Program-made: the position numbers and the translations under genes
The notes under the pieces: model-generated
What the model was told of the DNA's origin: nothing
The model's input: the letters and a program-made list of their open reading frames with translations, nothing else
Database searches by the model: none
Assembly: GCA_039029735.1 (NCBI GenBank)
Contig: JBCCFL010000030.1
Span: 1-64,000, forward strand
DNA: 64,000 nt
Source of the DNA: CADEDH01 sp039029735
GTDB taxonomy: Bacteria > Actinomycetota > Acidimicrobiia > Acidimicrobiales > SZUA-35
Direction of reading: 5' to 3'
In this document: positions 28,282 through 36,636 of the stretch, one piece after another
Layout: the number at the start of each line of letters is the position of its first letter
How positions within the stretch are numbered: the first letter of the stretch is position 1

Positions 28282-28719
28282 GTGGAGCAGATGATGTGTC
28301 GCGTTCGGAATCGATCCGGTCGGACGGCAGTCGACCGTGACGATTCCGAGCGTGGCGGCATCACCGGCGACGTCGCCCTGTGGGCGGCGTTCGGGCTGCT
28401 CCTCCTGGCCTGCTTCAACGGCGCCCTGCTCTACCGGGGCAAGCAGGTCATCTCCGCCGCGGCCCAGGACGGGGCCCGGGCGGGGGCCGTCGAGTGGGGT
28501 GACGCCGGCGCAGCCCGATGGCGAGCCGGTCACACCCTCGACTTCGCCCCGTTCATCTCGAACGAGTCGATCACGATCAACGAGACCGAGGAACGGATCG
28601 AGGTCGCGGTGATCGCCCAAGTCGACCTTCCGTTCCTTGGGTGGTCGCAGACATTCGCCAGTTACGCCGACGCCCCGAAAGAGCGGGTCGTCACTGCAAG
28701 CGAAAGGCCAGGGAGTTGA
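28282..28719 (+). CDS. TadE-like minor pseudopilin
   Basis: A 145-residue protein with the layout of TadE: short basic N-terminus, SERGGITGDVALW at residues 22-34, a hydrophobic helix to about residue 50, then YRGKQVISAAAQDGARAGAV. This last stretch is the conserved helix following the membrane segment in TadE/TadG. The C-terminal domain is beta-rich. The start may be GTG 28282 or ATG 28291. It follows the pilin by 9 bp and overlaps the next gene by TTGA. Confidence 0.78.
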   Translation: MEQMMCRVRNRSGRTAVDRDDSERGGITGDVALWAAFGLLLLACFNGALLYRGKQVISAAAQDGARAGAVEWGDAGAARWRAGHTLDFAPFISNESITINETEERIEVAVIAQVDLPFLGWSQTFASYADAPKERVVTASERPGS

Positions 28720-29201
28720 TCGCGCGAACCTCGGTTCTGCGAACGAACACTGTCTCGGTCTTCCGGCGTGCCGTTCGGCACGGCGTCGATGACGAACGTG
28801 GCACGTTCCTCGGGGGCCTCGTGCTGCTCATAGGTGTGGTTGCGTTCCTGAACCTCCTCATCCTTGGTGGCCGCATCGGGGCAACGACCGCCGATCTGAA
28901 GGCTGCCGCCCGCGATTCGGCGCGTGATGCATCGAATTCCCAGACCCTCGACGCTGCCGGCGGGCAGATCGCGGTGAAGTACGAGCTCGAGGACCGCGAC
29001 ATCGAGTGCGTGAAGTTCTGGGCCAAGATCGGCGACGACACGAACTTCGTACCCGGGGGATGGGTGGAGGTCGAGGTCTACTGCCAGATCGACATGTCCG
29101 ATCTGACGCTGATCCCAGCGCCGGGCACCGTCACGCTGAGCAGCTCCCACGTCGAACCAATCGACTTCTACCGATCGGTGGGTGGCAGTGACTCGACGTA
29201 G
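28716..29201 (+). CDS. TadE/TadG-like pseudopilin, second
   Basis: A 161-residue protein with a single hydrophobic helix after DERGTFLGGLVLLIG (residues 26-40), followed by ADLKAAARDSARDASNSQTL, the helix typical of TadE-like proteins, and a beta-rich C-terminus with two Cys. The TTG at 28716 overlaps the preceding stop; the open frame further upstream to 28518 would run inside the previous gene. Its start codon is the least certain in the cluster. Confidence 0.7.
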   Translation: MIARTSVLRTNTVSVFRRAVRHGVDDERGTFLGGLVLLIGVVAFLNLLILGGRIGATTADLKAAARDSARDASNSQTLDAAGGQIAVKYELEDRDIECVKFWAKIGDDTNFVPGGWVEVEVYCQIDMSDLTLIPAPGTVTLSSSHVEPIDFYRSVGGSDST

Positions 29202-29700
29202 CCACCCCCGACACCTGATCGAGTGGATCCACGCCTGGCGCCTCGACGAGCGGGGCGGCGCCACGATGGCGTCGACCCTCGTGTTCCTGCCGGTCTTCAT
29301 CGGGCTGGCCGGGCTCGCCTACGACGGCGGCCAGATGTTCAACGCCCGGCGTGAGGCCCACACGATCGCGGCGGCGTCAGCCAGGGCTGGCGCCGCGGAT
29401 GTCCGTGAGGGCGCCTACCGCTGGAACCAGCGCATCCGGCTGAAGCCGTCGGCAACGACCACTGCCGAGCAGTTCGCCACCACCACCGGCGCCGATCGGG
29501 CCGTTGCCACCATCGTCGAGTTTCCCGACTACGTCGCCCCGGGTGCCGGCGGGCGGGGCGTGCTCCAGGACGCTGAGACCGTGGTGGTGAAGGTCCAGGT
29601 CGAGGTCGACCTCTTCTTCCTGGACTTCCTCATGGGCACCCAGACCGTAGAGGGCAGCGGCCGAGCCCGCGCTTCTCATCCCGACGAAGCGAACTGGTGA
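29182..29700 (+). CDS. TadG-like pilus protein, third pseudopilin
   Basis: A 172-residue protein with DERGGATMASTLVFLP at residues 22-37, leading into a hydrophobic helix and then YDGGQMFNARREAHTIAAAS, a good match to the N-terminal domain of TadG/TadE-like Flp assembly proteins. The large VWA-like C-terminal domain of full TadG is absent. GTG 29182 overlaps the previous gene by 20 bp; GTG 29188 is also possible. Confidence 0.75.
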   Translation: MAVTRRSHPRHLIEWIHAWRLDERGGATMASTLVFLPVFIGLAGLAYDGGQMFNARREAHTIAAASARAGAADVREGAYRWNQRIRLKPSATTTAEQFATTTGADRAVATIVEFPDYVAPGAGGRGVLQDAETVVVKVQVEVDLFFLDFLMGTQTVEGSGRARASHPDEANW

Positions 29701-30506
29701 TGCCGATGTTCTCACGCCGTCCCGAACCCGACGACAGCATCTTCCTCGTCGGCCAGGCCCCACTGTGGTCCCCGAATCTCCCGCAGCGCGTTGCGATGCA
29801 GCCCCGATTCGTGTCGAGCTGGCTGGCCACCATGGTGGTGCTCGCCGCGCTGCTCTTCCCACCCGTTGCGCTGGCCGTCCGGGCTGGTTCGGAGTTCTTC
29901 GACTACTCGATGCGGGTTCGCTATTCCGAGATTCCGATCCTCATGGGCCTGGTATTCACCGCCGTGTTCGGCGCAGCGGTGTTCCGAGTCGATCGCATGT
30001 ACCGCTCCCGTTGGGACCCGTTCGCCATTCCGTCGACGGCCGTGCGGCTCGTGGAGCTGAGTTGGCTGGGCGTAGGGGAGATGTCCAACTGGACCGTGGC
30101 CGGCGTGGATGGCACCAAGGCTGCGCTGCCGGTACCGCTGCCGATCCCGGAGTGGATCGGCCCTGATCCGCACGACATGGCGACGCCCGGCGATGTCGAC
30201 AGCGGAGGTCGCTCGTCGAGCTCGGGCCCAGCGCGGCCTGAGCTCGATGAGTCCTGGCGTGAACATCGGGCGGTGCGGGGCGACACGTGGTGGTCGCTGG
30301 CCGAGCACCACTTCGGCGACGGGGAGCGCTGGCGTGAGATCGCCGACGCGAATCAACACCGGGAGGTGTCTCCCGGGGTGGTGTGCGCCCGCGGCGACTC
30401 CGTGCTCGCGGGATGGATCGTGATGGTGCCCATCGCTGAAGTGGGCGACGTGGGCGACCAGCAGCCCGATGAGGCTGCTGCTGATCAGGGGAGGACGACG
30501 GCATGA
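29697..30506 (+). CDS. Membrane protein with C-terminal LysM domain
   Basis: A 269-residue protein with two membrane helices (about residues 39-61 and 78-98), a Pro/Ser-rich linker and a C-terminal LysM-like module. That module is HRAVRGDTWWSLAEHHFGDG, then WREIADANQ, then GDSVLAGWIVMVP, at residues 191-246. LysM modules bind peptidoglycan, so this protein could anchor the pilus base to the wall. The start GTG 29697 overlaps the previous stop. Similar LysM proteins are found in actinobacterial tad clusters, as far as I recall. Confidence 0.72.
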   Translation: MMPMFSRRPEPDDSIFLVGQAPLWSPNLPQRVAMQPRFVSSWLATMVVLAALLFPPVALAVRAGSEFFDYSMRVRYSEIPILMGLVFTAVFGAAVFRVDRMYRSRWDPFAIPSTAVRLVELSWLGVGEMSNWTVAGVDGTKAALPVPLPIPEWIGPDPHDMATPGDVDSGGRSSSSGPARPELDESWREHRAVRGDTWWSLAEHHFGDGERWREIADANQHREVSPGVVCARGDSVLAGWIVMVPIAEVGDVGDQQPDEAAADQGRTTA

Positions 30507-31723
30507 CCGGCAAGATCGATCGTGAGGGCGCACGTGCGCTGATCCCGTGGCGGCGACATGTGCTGGGGCTGATCGCCATCGTGCTCGCCGTCACCGCCTG
30601 CGGTGGAAGCGATGACGCCGATGCCGGTGATCTCCGGCGAGCCGACGACCCGGCAACGGAGCAGGCTGTCGCCGCCGAGTCCGACGAGGAGGCGGGTCTG
30701 GAGTTCGACGACGAGTTCGACTTCGACGAGGCCGACTTCGACTTCGCCTCGGTGATCGACAACATCGGGCTGAGTGCGGCCGACACCCCGCTCGAGGTTC
30801 GCCTCGCCGCGGCGTCGACGGAGTTCCTTCAGGTAGAGGAATCACAGCTCAGCACCGTCTTCGCCGACTACGAAGCATTTCTCACCGCCCGCGACGCGGC
30901 ACGGCGCGGGGGTGAGGCCGAGATGTCCGAGCTGCTCGCCCTCACCACATCGTCGGTGGTGTTGGACGAGGTCGAGGTCACCCGCACCGACTTCACGGCG
31001 AGCCGTGAGATCGGGCTGGAGCTGGACGAGTACGTGAACGTGCCCCACCCGATCGAGATCGTGGGCGACGGCGAGCAGATCGAGATCCACGACTGTCTCG
31101 AGGAGCGGGTGGCGTCACGGGTGGCGGGGCTCGGCACCACCAACTTCGTGGAGCAGCTCGTCGTGTTGCAGCCCGACGCCACCGGCACGTGGATCGTCAC
31201 CGATCTGGAGCAGGTGCACTCGGGATTCTGGGAGGATCGGGCGGGCTGCACGCCACCGTCGTACGTGGGGCAGATCATCCAGGCCGCCGACGACTTCCTC
31301 TACTACAACGACCTGCTCATGCGTGAGCCGGAGGCCAACCTGCAGGGCCTCGACGTCGCCACCGACCTGGAGATGTTCGTGGAGGTCGGCGAGCTGATCG
31401 AACGCATGAGGGAGTCTGGGGTCCATCTACCCCAACCCCAGGAGCACCGGCTCGACCTCATCGGGTCCCACCCTGGCTACGGCTCCACCTGGTTCCTGGT
31501 CGCCACGTGCACGTACCTCCCGCAAGGGCTTGCCCCCGTCTATCGCGACACGGGCACCCTCGTGCCCCCCGAGGAGGGGGGCTACGCCATCTCGGCGGGG
31601 AACATGTACCGCGAACTCCTCGTGCTGCTCGAGACCGACGAGTTCGACACCATCAGGGGCAAGGTCGTCGGCATCGACGATCAGGTGATCGATTCCGACT
31701 GCACCGTGCCACAGCAGGGGTAG
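30503..31723 (+). CDS. Lipoprotein of unknown function in the tad cluster, 406 aa
   Basis: The N-terminus is a lipoprotein signal: basic residues, LGLIAIVLAV and lipobox AVTAC, followed by Gly/Ser/Asp. A strongly acidic linker of about 60 residues (repeats of DEFDFDEADFDF) comes next, then a globular alpha/beta domain with four or more Cys that I do not recognise. ATGA overlap with the LysM gene at its start, and its stop is immediately followed by the ATG of the giant secreted protein. It is probably a surface component working with its two neighbours. Confidence 0.75.
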   Translation: MTGKIDREGARALIPWRRHVLGLIAIVLAVTACGGSDDADAGDLRRADDPATEQAVAAESDEEAGLEFDDEFDFDEADFDFASVIDNIGLSAADTPLEVRLAAASTEFLQVEESQLSTVFADYEAFLTARDAARRGGEAEMSELLALTTSSVVLDEVEVTRTDFTASREIGLELDEYVNVPHPIEIVGDGEQIEIHDCLEERVASRVAGLGTTNFVEQLVVLQPDATGTWIVTDLEQVHSGFWEDRAGCTPPSYVGQIIQAADDFLYYNDLLMREPEANLQGLDVATDLEMFVEVGELIERMRESGVHLPQPQEHRLDLIGSHPGYGSTWFLVATCTYLPQGLAPVYRDTGTLVPPEEGGYAISAGNMYRELLVLLETDEFDTIRGKVVGIDDQVIDSDCTVPQQG

Positions 31724-34700
31724 ATGACGATGGCCTCCTCCACCACCGCTGACAACGCACGCACGCCGACACCACCCGTTCGTCGCATCGTGGCCCCGCG
31801 CCACCGCGGCGCACTTCGGGCCGTCGTGGCCCTGGTGGTGTGGATCGTGGCCGTGCCCACGTTCTCCGTCGTCGAGTCGGCGCCGGCCGGGGCGGCGACG
31901 GCGCCCGAGCACCTGGAGGCCATGCTCCAGCGCAATCAGCGAATGGCGGTGGAGTCGCAGCTCGCATCGCTCATCGATCACGTGGTGCTCATGCCGGGTG
32001 ACCCCGGCTTCGACGCAATGGCCAGCTCGGTCGTGGCTCCGTCCGACGCAGCGATTGCGGCGCAACTGTCTGACGCGGCGGCCGCCTCGTGGCCTGATGC
32101 AGCCGTCGCCGTCCAGTCGCCCGAGGTGGCCACATCGTTCCGGGCCGGATCCATGGGTGAGGCGCCCAGGCACGTCAACCGTGGCAACCCAGGCCACACC
32201 CACGATGACGACGACTCGAAGCCGGAGCCAGAGAACAACGATCATCTCGACCCGAACATCAACAAGCATCTGTGGCGCCCGGCCCCGCGGATCTTCCCTC
32301 CGGTGGGGGCCCACCAGGTGGTGGGGGTCGAGACGTGGCTGGCGATCGACCCCGATGCCTGGAAGACGATCACGTGGACTCGCAAGCGGCCGAACGGCAG
32401 CAGCTACGAGTACACGGCGGTGCCGAAGCGCACCATCTGGACCTTCTCCGATGCCACGATCCGGTGCGACGGCCTCGGCTCGGAGTACACGCCGGGCGAC
32501 ACCAGCGAGCCCGAATGCTCCCGCAACTGGACGGAGTCGACCGACCTCAGTGAGATGACCATGAAGGTCACCATCGAGTACGAGGTGAGCTGGGACCACA
32601 AGGCCAACTCCGAACGTCGCGAGAGGCGGGCGTGTGGAAACAACGGCCGCGGGGCAACGGCCAACGGTCGCCGGCCGTGCGGCCCACGATGGGAGTTCTG
32701 CAAGAGTCAGTGGGACCAGGGCATCGACCCGTTCATGGGCGACTACAACGTCTGGGCCAGGGACAACGGCGAGCGGACCGCGCTCCATGCCCGGTCCACG
32801 CCAGACGGGCGCGATGTTGTCTGCTACGCCTGGAAGGACGACGAGGTCGCCAACTCCGGCACCTTCGTCCACGAGGGTCTTGCGCTCGACACCTTCGATC
32901 TGGCGATCGGCGAGATCCAGACCGTCGGGATGAACCTGAACGATCAAGGAGCGGTGAATCGATTCGATCGGTACCGGCCCGCCGCCCGCACCCCGACGAA
33001 CTACCGCACAGATCAGGAGGACATCGATTCCAAGAAGGGCAAACCGAGCTGCGGGTTCTGGGAGTGGCTCTGTGCGGTGTGGCGGGCGCTGACCGACCCG
33101 TTCAAGAAGCTGATCAAGGCGTTGGGCGAGCTCGCCGGCATCGTGATCAAGGGGGTGTTCGACTTCCTCTCGTTCTTCAAGGGCCTGCTTCCGGGGTTCT
33201 TGAAACCGGTGATCAGCCTGCTCGAGGGGTGCGCCGACTTCGCCGGCGAGTTGATAACCGGCATCATCGACATACTCCTGAACTTCTTCGACGATCCCAT
33301 CGGCACCATCAAGATGTTGGTGGAGGCCCTGCTCGACATCCCGTACGTGATCGCGCAGCTGACGTTCAAACAAAACGTTGATCCGCTGTTCGACCTCATC
33401 GGTGACACGCTCGGTGTCGACTTCCGCGAGGACTTCAAGAGCGGCGACGAGGTCAAGGGCGTCGGCAAGCTGATCTGTGGTGTTGCCGCTGCGCTCATCT
33501 CCGGTGGCGGTTCCACGATCAAGGCCTTCGCCACCCGGCTGAAGGGCTTGTTCAAGAAGTTCCGCCCGGAGGCTGACCGGCCGACGCGGCCGAAGGACCC
33601 GCCGAAGAAGGATCCCGACGATCCCGACTCGGACTCGGACTCGGACTCGGATTCGGATTCGGATTCGGATTCGGATTCGGATTCGGATTCGGATTCGGAT
33701 TCGGATTCGGATTCGGACGACGACGGCCCCAAGAGGTGCTACTTCGTGGCGGGCGCCAATCCGTCCACGCGCTGCCCTGACAGCTCCCCTCCGACGACGC
33801 GACCTCAGCCCGACGAGGACCCGGACGAACCGGATGACCCGGATCGCGACCAGGACGACGATCAGGATCAGGATCAGGACGACGACGATCAGAACGGCGA
33901 CGACCAGGACGACGACGATCAGGACCAGGACGACCAGGACGACGGCGACGATGACGCCGAACCCGGCGATCCCCGCGGTCCGCCGCAGCCTGGTGACCCC
34001 GACTGGTTCCCGCCAGACGACCTGCCGGGGTACACCACGAATCCCGACGGTTCGAAGTCCAAGACGACGCGCGAGGGCAACGACGACGTCACACGGACGT
34101 ATTGGCCTGAGGGGGCGGGCCCCGACGGCATCCGCAATCGGGTGGAGCGCACCGGGTCCGACGGCAGGAAAACGGTGCTGGAGACCAAGGCCGACGGCTC
34201 GACCCGCACCGTCGTCACGAACCTGAACGGATCTCGGACCGTCCTCTACCAGGACAAAGACGGCAAGATCACCCGCGAGATCATCACCAGCGCGGATAAG
34301 TCGTCGATCACGAACATCTACAACGCCGACGGTTCCAAGAAGAAGATCCACCGCGATGCCGATGGCCGGCCCACCCTCGTCGAGGAGTACGACGCCGACG
34401 GCAACCTGAAGAAGAAGACCACGTACGAGTACGGCGACGACAAGACCTACGTGATCGAGCGGGATGGCTCCGGCCGCATCCTTCGCACCACGTGGTACGA
34501 GCCGGGCACCAATAACATCCTCCGCCGCTGGGTGAAGAACCCCGACGGCGGCACCACCTTCTGGTACCGCAACGAAGACGGCGAGTTGGTCGAACTCGGC
34601 GATCGCCTCCCCGAGGGTTCGGAGGGCACCACCACCCATCCGGACGACCACAACTCGCGGCCCGAAGATGACGACGAGTGGGGCGACGATCGCCCGGACG

Positions 34701-36031
34701 GCAACGATCAGGACGGCAACGATCAGGACGGCAACGACCTGGACGGTGACGGGGGCGATCCTGACCCCGGCCCTGACCCGGACGACGGTGACTGGGACGG
34801 AGACTGGGATCCGACTCAGCGGCCCGACGCGCCGCCAGCCGACGATCCGAGCTGGGTGTGGAATGAGGATCGGACCCGGCGAACGAGCACGCTGACCCGC
34901 GCCGATGGCACCCGGGAGACCCACGTCAACTTCGAGGACGGCCGAAAGCAGATCACGTACGAACACCCGGACGGGACCAAGCGCGTGCTGCGCATCAACC
35001 CAGACGGCTCGATGACGGTGCTGATCACCAAACAAGGTCGGCCCGACCTGTTCTACAAGTACGACATCGACGGCACCAAGATCGAAAAGGAGATCCGACA
35101 CCCTGGCGGCACCGTCGAGAAATGGGTTCGCGACAAGCACGGTGAGTGGAAGAAGGAGAAAGATCCGTACTGGGAGCGCGGTGGAATCTTCGGCCTTGAC
35201 TTCGGTCGCTACACGAAGCTGTTCACTGGCGGCGTGATCGATCTGGCCCAGATTCGATTCATCAGGGTGAAGAATCAGGGCGGTACCGACGGCGGCGACA
35301 CGAACATCATCGTTCAGATCCGCATAGGCAAGCAGTGGTGTGCCAAGTCGTCCCGAGAAGGCTGTGACAATACGGACTTCCAGACTGACGACAACGGAGA
35401 CTTCGTTCTTGACGACGACGGCGAGAAGATCCCGATCGATCCTGGGGAGGGGAGCTACAGCGCCGGGGGTTGGGCGCACGTCGGAACTGAGTTCGACTTC
35501 ACCTGGAAGGTGCCGGAGGGTTGGGACAAGGACCCGGACGACTTCGACCCCAAGAAGTTCCTTGACGACCCCAACTTCGTCGCTGGCTTCACGAAGAATC
35601 TCCTGTACAAGTTCAACAATCGAATGCAGAAGCTCAGCCGTCTTGCGACAACGGCAAAGTTCGACTCCTTCGAGTGGAGCGTGCTCCGTATCGAGCTGGG
35701 TGCTTGGCTGGCGAAGCTGGAGTGGCTGGCCGGTGCCTGGGGGATCGCCATGCCTCAGTTCATCGTCGATATCAAGGCGCTCTACCTCAAGGTGGGTCGA
35801 GGTGGTGAGTCGAGCAAGCTCGACAACACGCTGCGCAAGTGGTGGAAGGAGGCCGACTTCTCGATTGGTTCGTTTGGCCTCTTCTCGACCAATCCATTTT
35901 CACCAGGTCGCGGCGGCGATCAGCCTGGCCTGTTCGCCGCATGGATCGAGAACCCCAAGCAGTTCTCGCTGGGGAAGGAGTGGTACAACCGTCCGTACGA
36001 CCCGTGGGGCCTCAGACCGAGGCGGACGTAG
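31724..36031 (+). CDS. Giant secreted protein with Asp-Ser repeat and RHS/YD-like repeats, 1435 aa
   Basis: The last and largest gene of the tad cluster. It has a signal peptide at about residues 27-58, cleaved near APAGAA. Residues about 140-430 hold a Cys-containing globular region. Residues 456-550 are a hydrophobic, amphipathic stretch (KLIKALGELAGIVIKGVFDF). Residues 635-664 are 15 Asp-Ser dipeptides, followed by an Asp/Gln-rich linker. Residues about 766-970 and 1043-1150 carry short strand repeats with NPDGS / DADGN / YEYGDD turns like RHS/YD proteins. The last 290 residues form a distinct Trp-rich domain with no recognised family. It may be a wall-spanning adhesin, pilus-tip protein or polymorphic toxin; no toxin motif was found. 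Confidence 0.8.
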   Translation: MTMASSTTADNARTPTPPVRRIVAPRHRGALRAVVALVVWIVAVPTFSVVESAPAGAATAPEHLEAMLQRNQRMAVESQLASLIDHVVLMPGDPGFDAMASSVVAPSDAAIAAQLSDAAAASWPDAAVAVQSPEVATSFRAGSMGEAPRHVNRGNPGHTHDDDDSKPEPENNDHLDPNINKHLWRPAPRIFPPVGAHQVVGVETWLAIDPDAWKTITWTRKRPNGSSYEYTAVPKRTIWTFSDATIRCDGLGSEYTPGDTSEPECSRNWTESTDLSEMTMKVTIEYEVSWDHKANSERRERRACGNNGRGATANGRRPCGPRWEFCKSQWDQGIDPFMGDYNVWARDNGERTALHARSTPDGRDVVCYAWKDDEVANSGTFVHEGLALDTFDLAIGEIQTVGMNLNDQGAVNRFDRYRPAARTPTNYRTDQEDIDSKKGKPSCGFWEWLCAVWRALTDPFKKLIKALGELAGIVIKGVFDFLSFFKGLLPGFLKPVISLLEGCADFAGELITGIIDILLNFFDDPIGTIKMLVEALLDIPYVIAQLTFKQNVDPLFDLIGDTLGVDFREDFKSGDEVKGVGKLICGVAAALISGGGSTIKAFATRLKGLFKKFRPEADRPTRPKDPPKKDPDDPDSDSDSDSDSDSDSDSDSDSDSDSDSDSDSDDDGPKRCYFVAGANPSTRCPDSSPPTTRPQPDEDPDEPDDPDRDQDDDQDQDQDDDDQNGDDQDDDDQDQDDQDDGDDDAEPGDPRGPPQPGDPDWFPPDDLPGYTTNPDGSKSKTTREGNDDVTRTYWPEGAGPDGIRNRVERTGSDGRKTVLETKADGSTRTVVTNLNGSRTVLYQDKDGKITREIITSADKSSITNIYNADGSKKKIHRDADGRPTLVEEYDADGNLKKKTTYEYGDDKTYVIERDGSGRILRTTWYEPGTNNILRRWVKNPDGGTTFWYRNEDGELVELGDRLPEGSEGTTTHPDDHNSRPEDDDEWGDDRPDGNDQDGNDQDGNDLDGDGGDPDPGPDPDDGDWDGDWDPTQRPDAPPADDPSWVWNEDRTRRTSTLTRADGTRETHVNFEDGRKQITYEHPDGTKRVLRINPDGSMTVLITKQGRPDLFYKYDIDGTKIEKEIRHPGGTVEKWVRDKHGEWKKEKDPYWERGGIFGLDFGRYTKLFTGGVIDLAQIRFIRVKNQGGTDGGDTNIIVQIRIGKQWCAKSSREGCDNTDFQTDDNGDFVLDDDGEKIPIDPGEGSYSAGGWAHVGTEFDFTWKVPEGWDKDPDDFDPKKFLDDPNFVAGFTKNLLYKFNNRMQKLSRLATTAKFDSFEWSVLRIELGAWLAKLEWLAGAWGIAMPQFIVDIKALYLKVGRGGESSKLDNTLRKWWKEADFSIGSFGLFSTNPFSPGRGGDQPGLFAAWIENPKQFSLGKEWYNRPYDPWGLRPRRT
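33626..33715 (+). repeat. Hexanucleotide tandem repeat (GAYTCG)15
   Basis: Four GACTCG units followed by eleven GATTCG units, in frame in the giant gene and encoding Asp-Ser x15. Changes in copy number would alter linker length without shifting the frame. Confidence 0.97.
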
Positions 36032-36055
36032 TGTTCGTATCCCCACCGGTCAGCG

Positions 36056-36535
36056 TCAAAGACCCAGCGCCGTCACTGTGGCCACCAGCCAGCCGGCGAA
36101 GATCGACGGGCCGAGGGGGAAGGTCTCCTTGAGCGACCGGCGGACGACCGCGAGCACGAGCGCGTGGAGCCCGCCGAACACCAACACGAGCATCAGGGCT
36201 CGCAGCGCCGTGGGGGAGCCGAGCCAGCCGAGGCCGAGCCCCAGCGCGGCGGTGTACTTCACGTCGCCGAAGCCCAGGGTCGACGCCTTGATCACATGCA
36301 GCACGAACCACGGGCCGGAGAACACCAGCACGCCGAGGGCCGCGTCGACGATCGGGAGCCCACCCGGCTCGGGCCAGATCGCTGCCGCCACGATGCCGAC
36401 CGCGAACACGATGGCAATCCGGCTCGTGTAGACGTTGCGCAACAGGTTCGTGCGGGCGTCGACAACGGCAGCCACGAGGGCGATCGCGCCGGCGAGCCCA
36501 CAGGTCAGCCACACCACCCACTCGCCGTCCGCCAC
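36056..36535 (-). CDS. Prepilin peptidase (A24 family, TadV/CpaA-like)
   Basis: Membrane aspartyl protease that removes prepilin leaders; 159 residues with about five hydrophobic helices. The two catalytic aspartates are visible: one in VVDARTNLLRN, the other in the GxGD motif LGFGDVKYTAALG. The short length without an N-methylase domain is typical of TadV. GTG 36535 was chosen because TACGTT lies 7 bases upstream on this strand. The gene is convergent with the giant pilus-locus gene, 24 bp away, and completes the Tad system. Confidence 0.9.
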   Translation of the reverse strand: MADGEWVVWLTCGLAGAIALVAAVVDARTNLLRNVYTSRIAIVFAVGIVAAAIWPEPGGLPIVDAALGVLVFSGPWFVLHVIKASTLGFGDVKYTAALGLGLGWLGSPTALRALMLVLVFGGLHALVLAVVRRSLKETFPLGPSIFAGWLVATVTALGL

Positions 36536-36542
36536 GAGGGCG

Positions 36543-36548
36543 AACGTA
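36543..36548 (-). promoter_or_regulatory. -10 box for prepilin peptidase (leaderless)
   Basis: On the minus strand TACGTT is followed by 7 bases and GTG 36535. Confidence 0.5.
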
Positions 36549-36623
36549 CAACGCTCACCCTCAGAAAGAGGTCAGAAGGCGCCGTGGTGGCGAGGCCAGG
36601 CCGAGCGAGGAAGAGCCCACCGC

Positions 36624-36629
36624 TAGGCT
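36624..36629 (+). promoter_or_regulatory. -10 box for the TGT-like operon (leaderless)
   Basis: TAGGCT is followed by 7 bases and GTG 36637. It probably drives the four-gene unit ending with rsmI. Confidence 0.55.
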
Positions 36630-36636
36630 CGCTCCC

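Noticed and set aside
31427..35479. 1350-residue open frame antisense to the lipoprotein end and giant protein gene
   Set aside because: It mirrors the GC-rich codons and Asp-rich repeats of the sense gene (gives long Ile-Arg and Val-Val runs), has no recognisable domain, and runs across two real genes. The sense gene has signal peptide, linker and domain logic.
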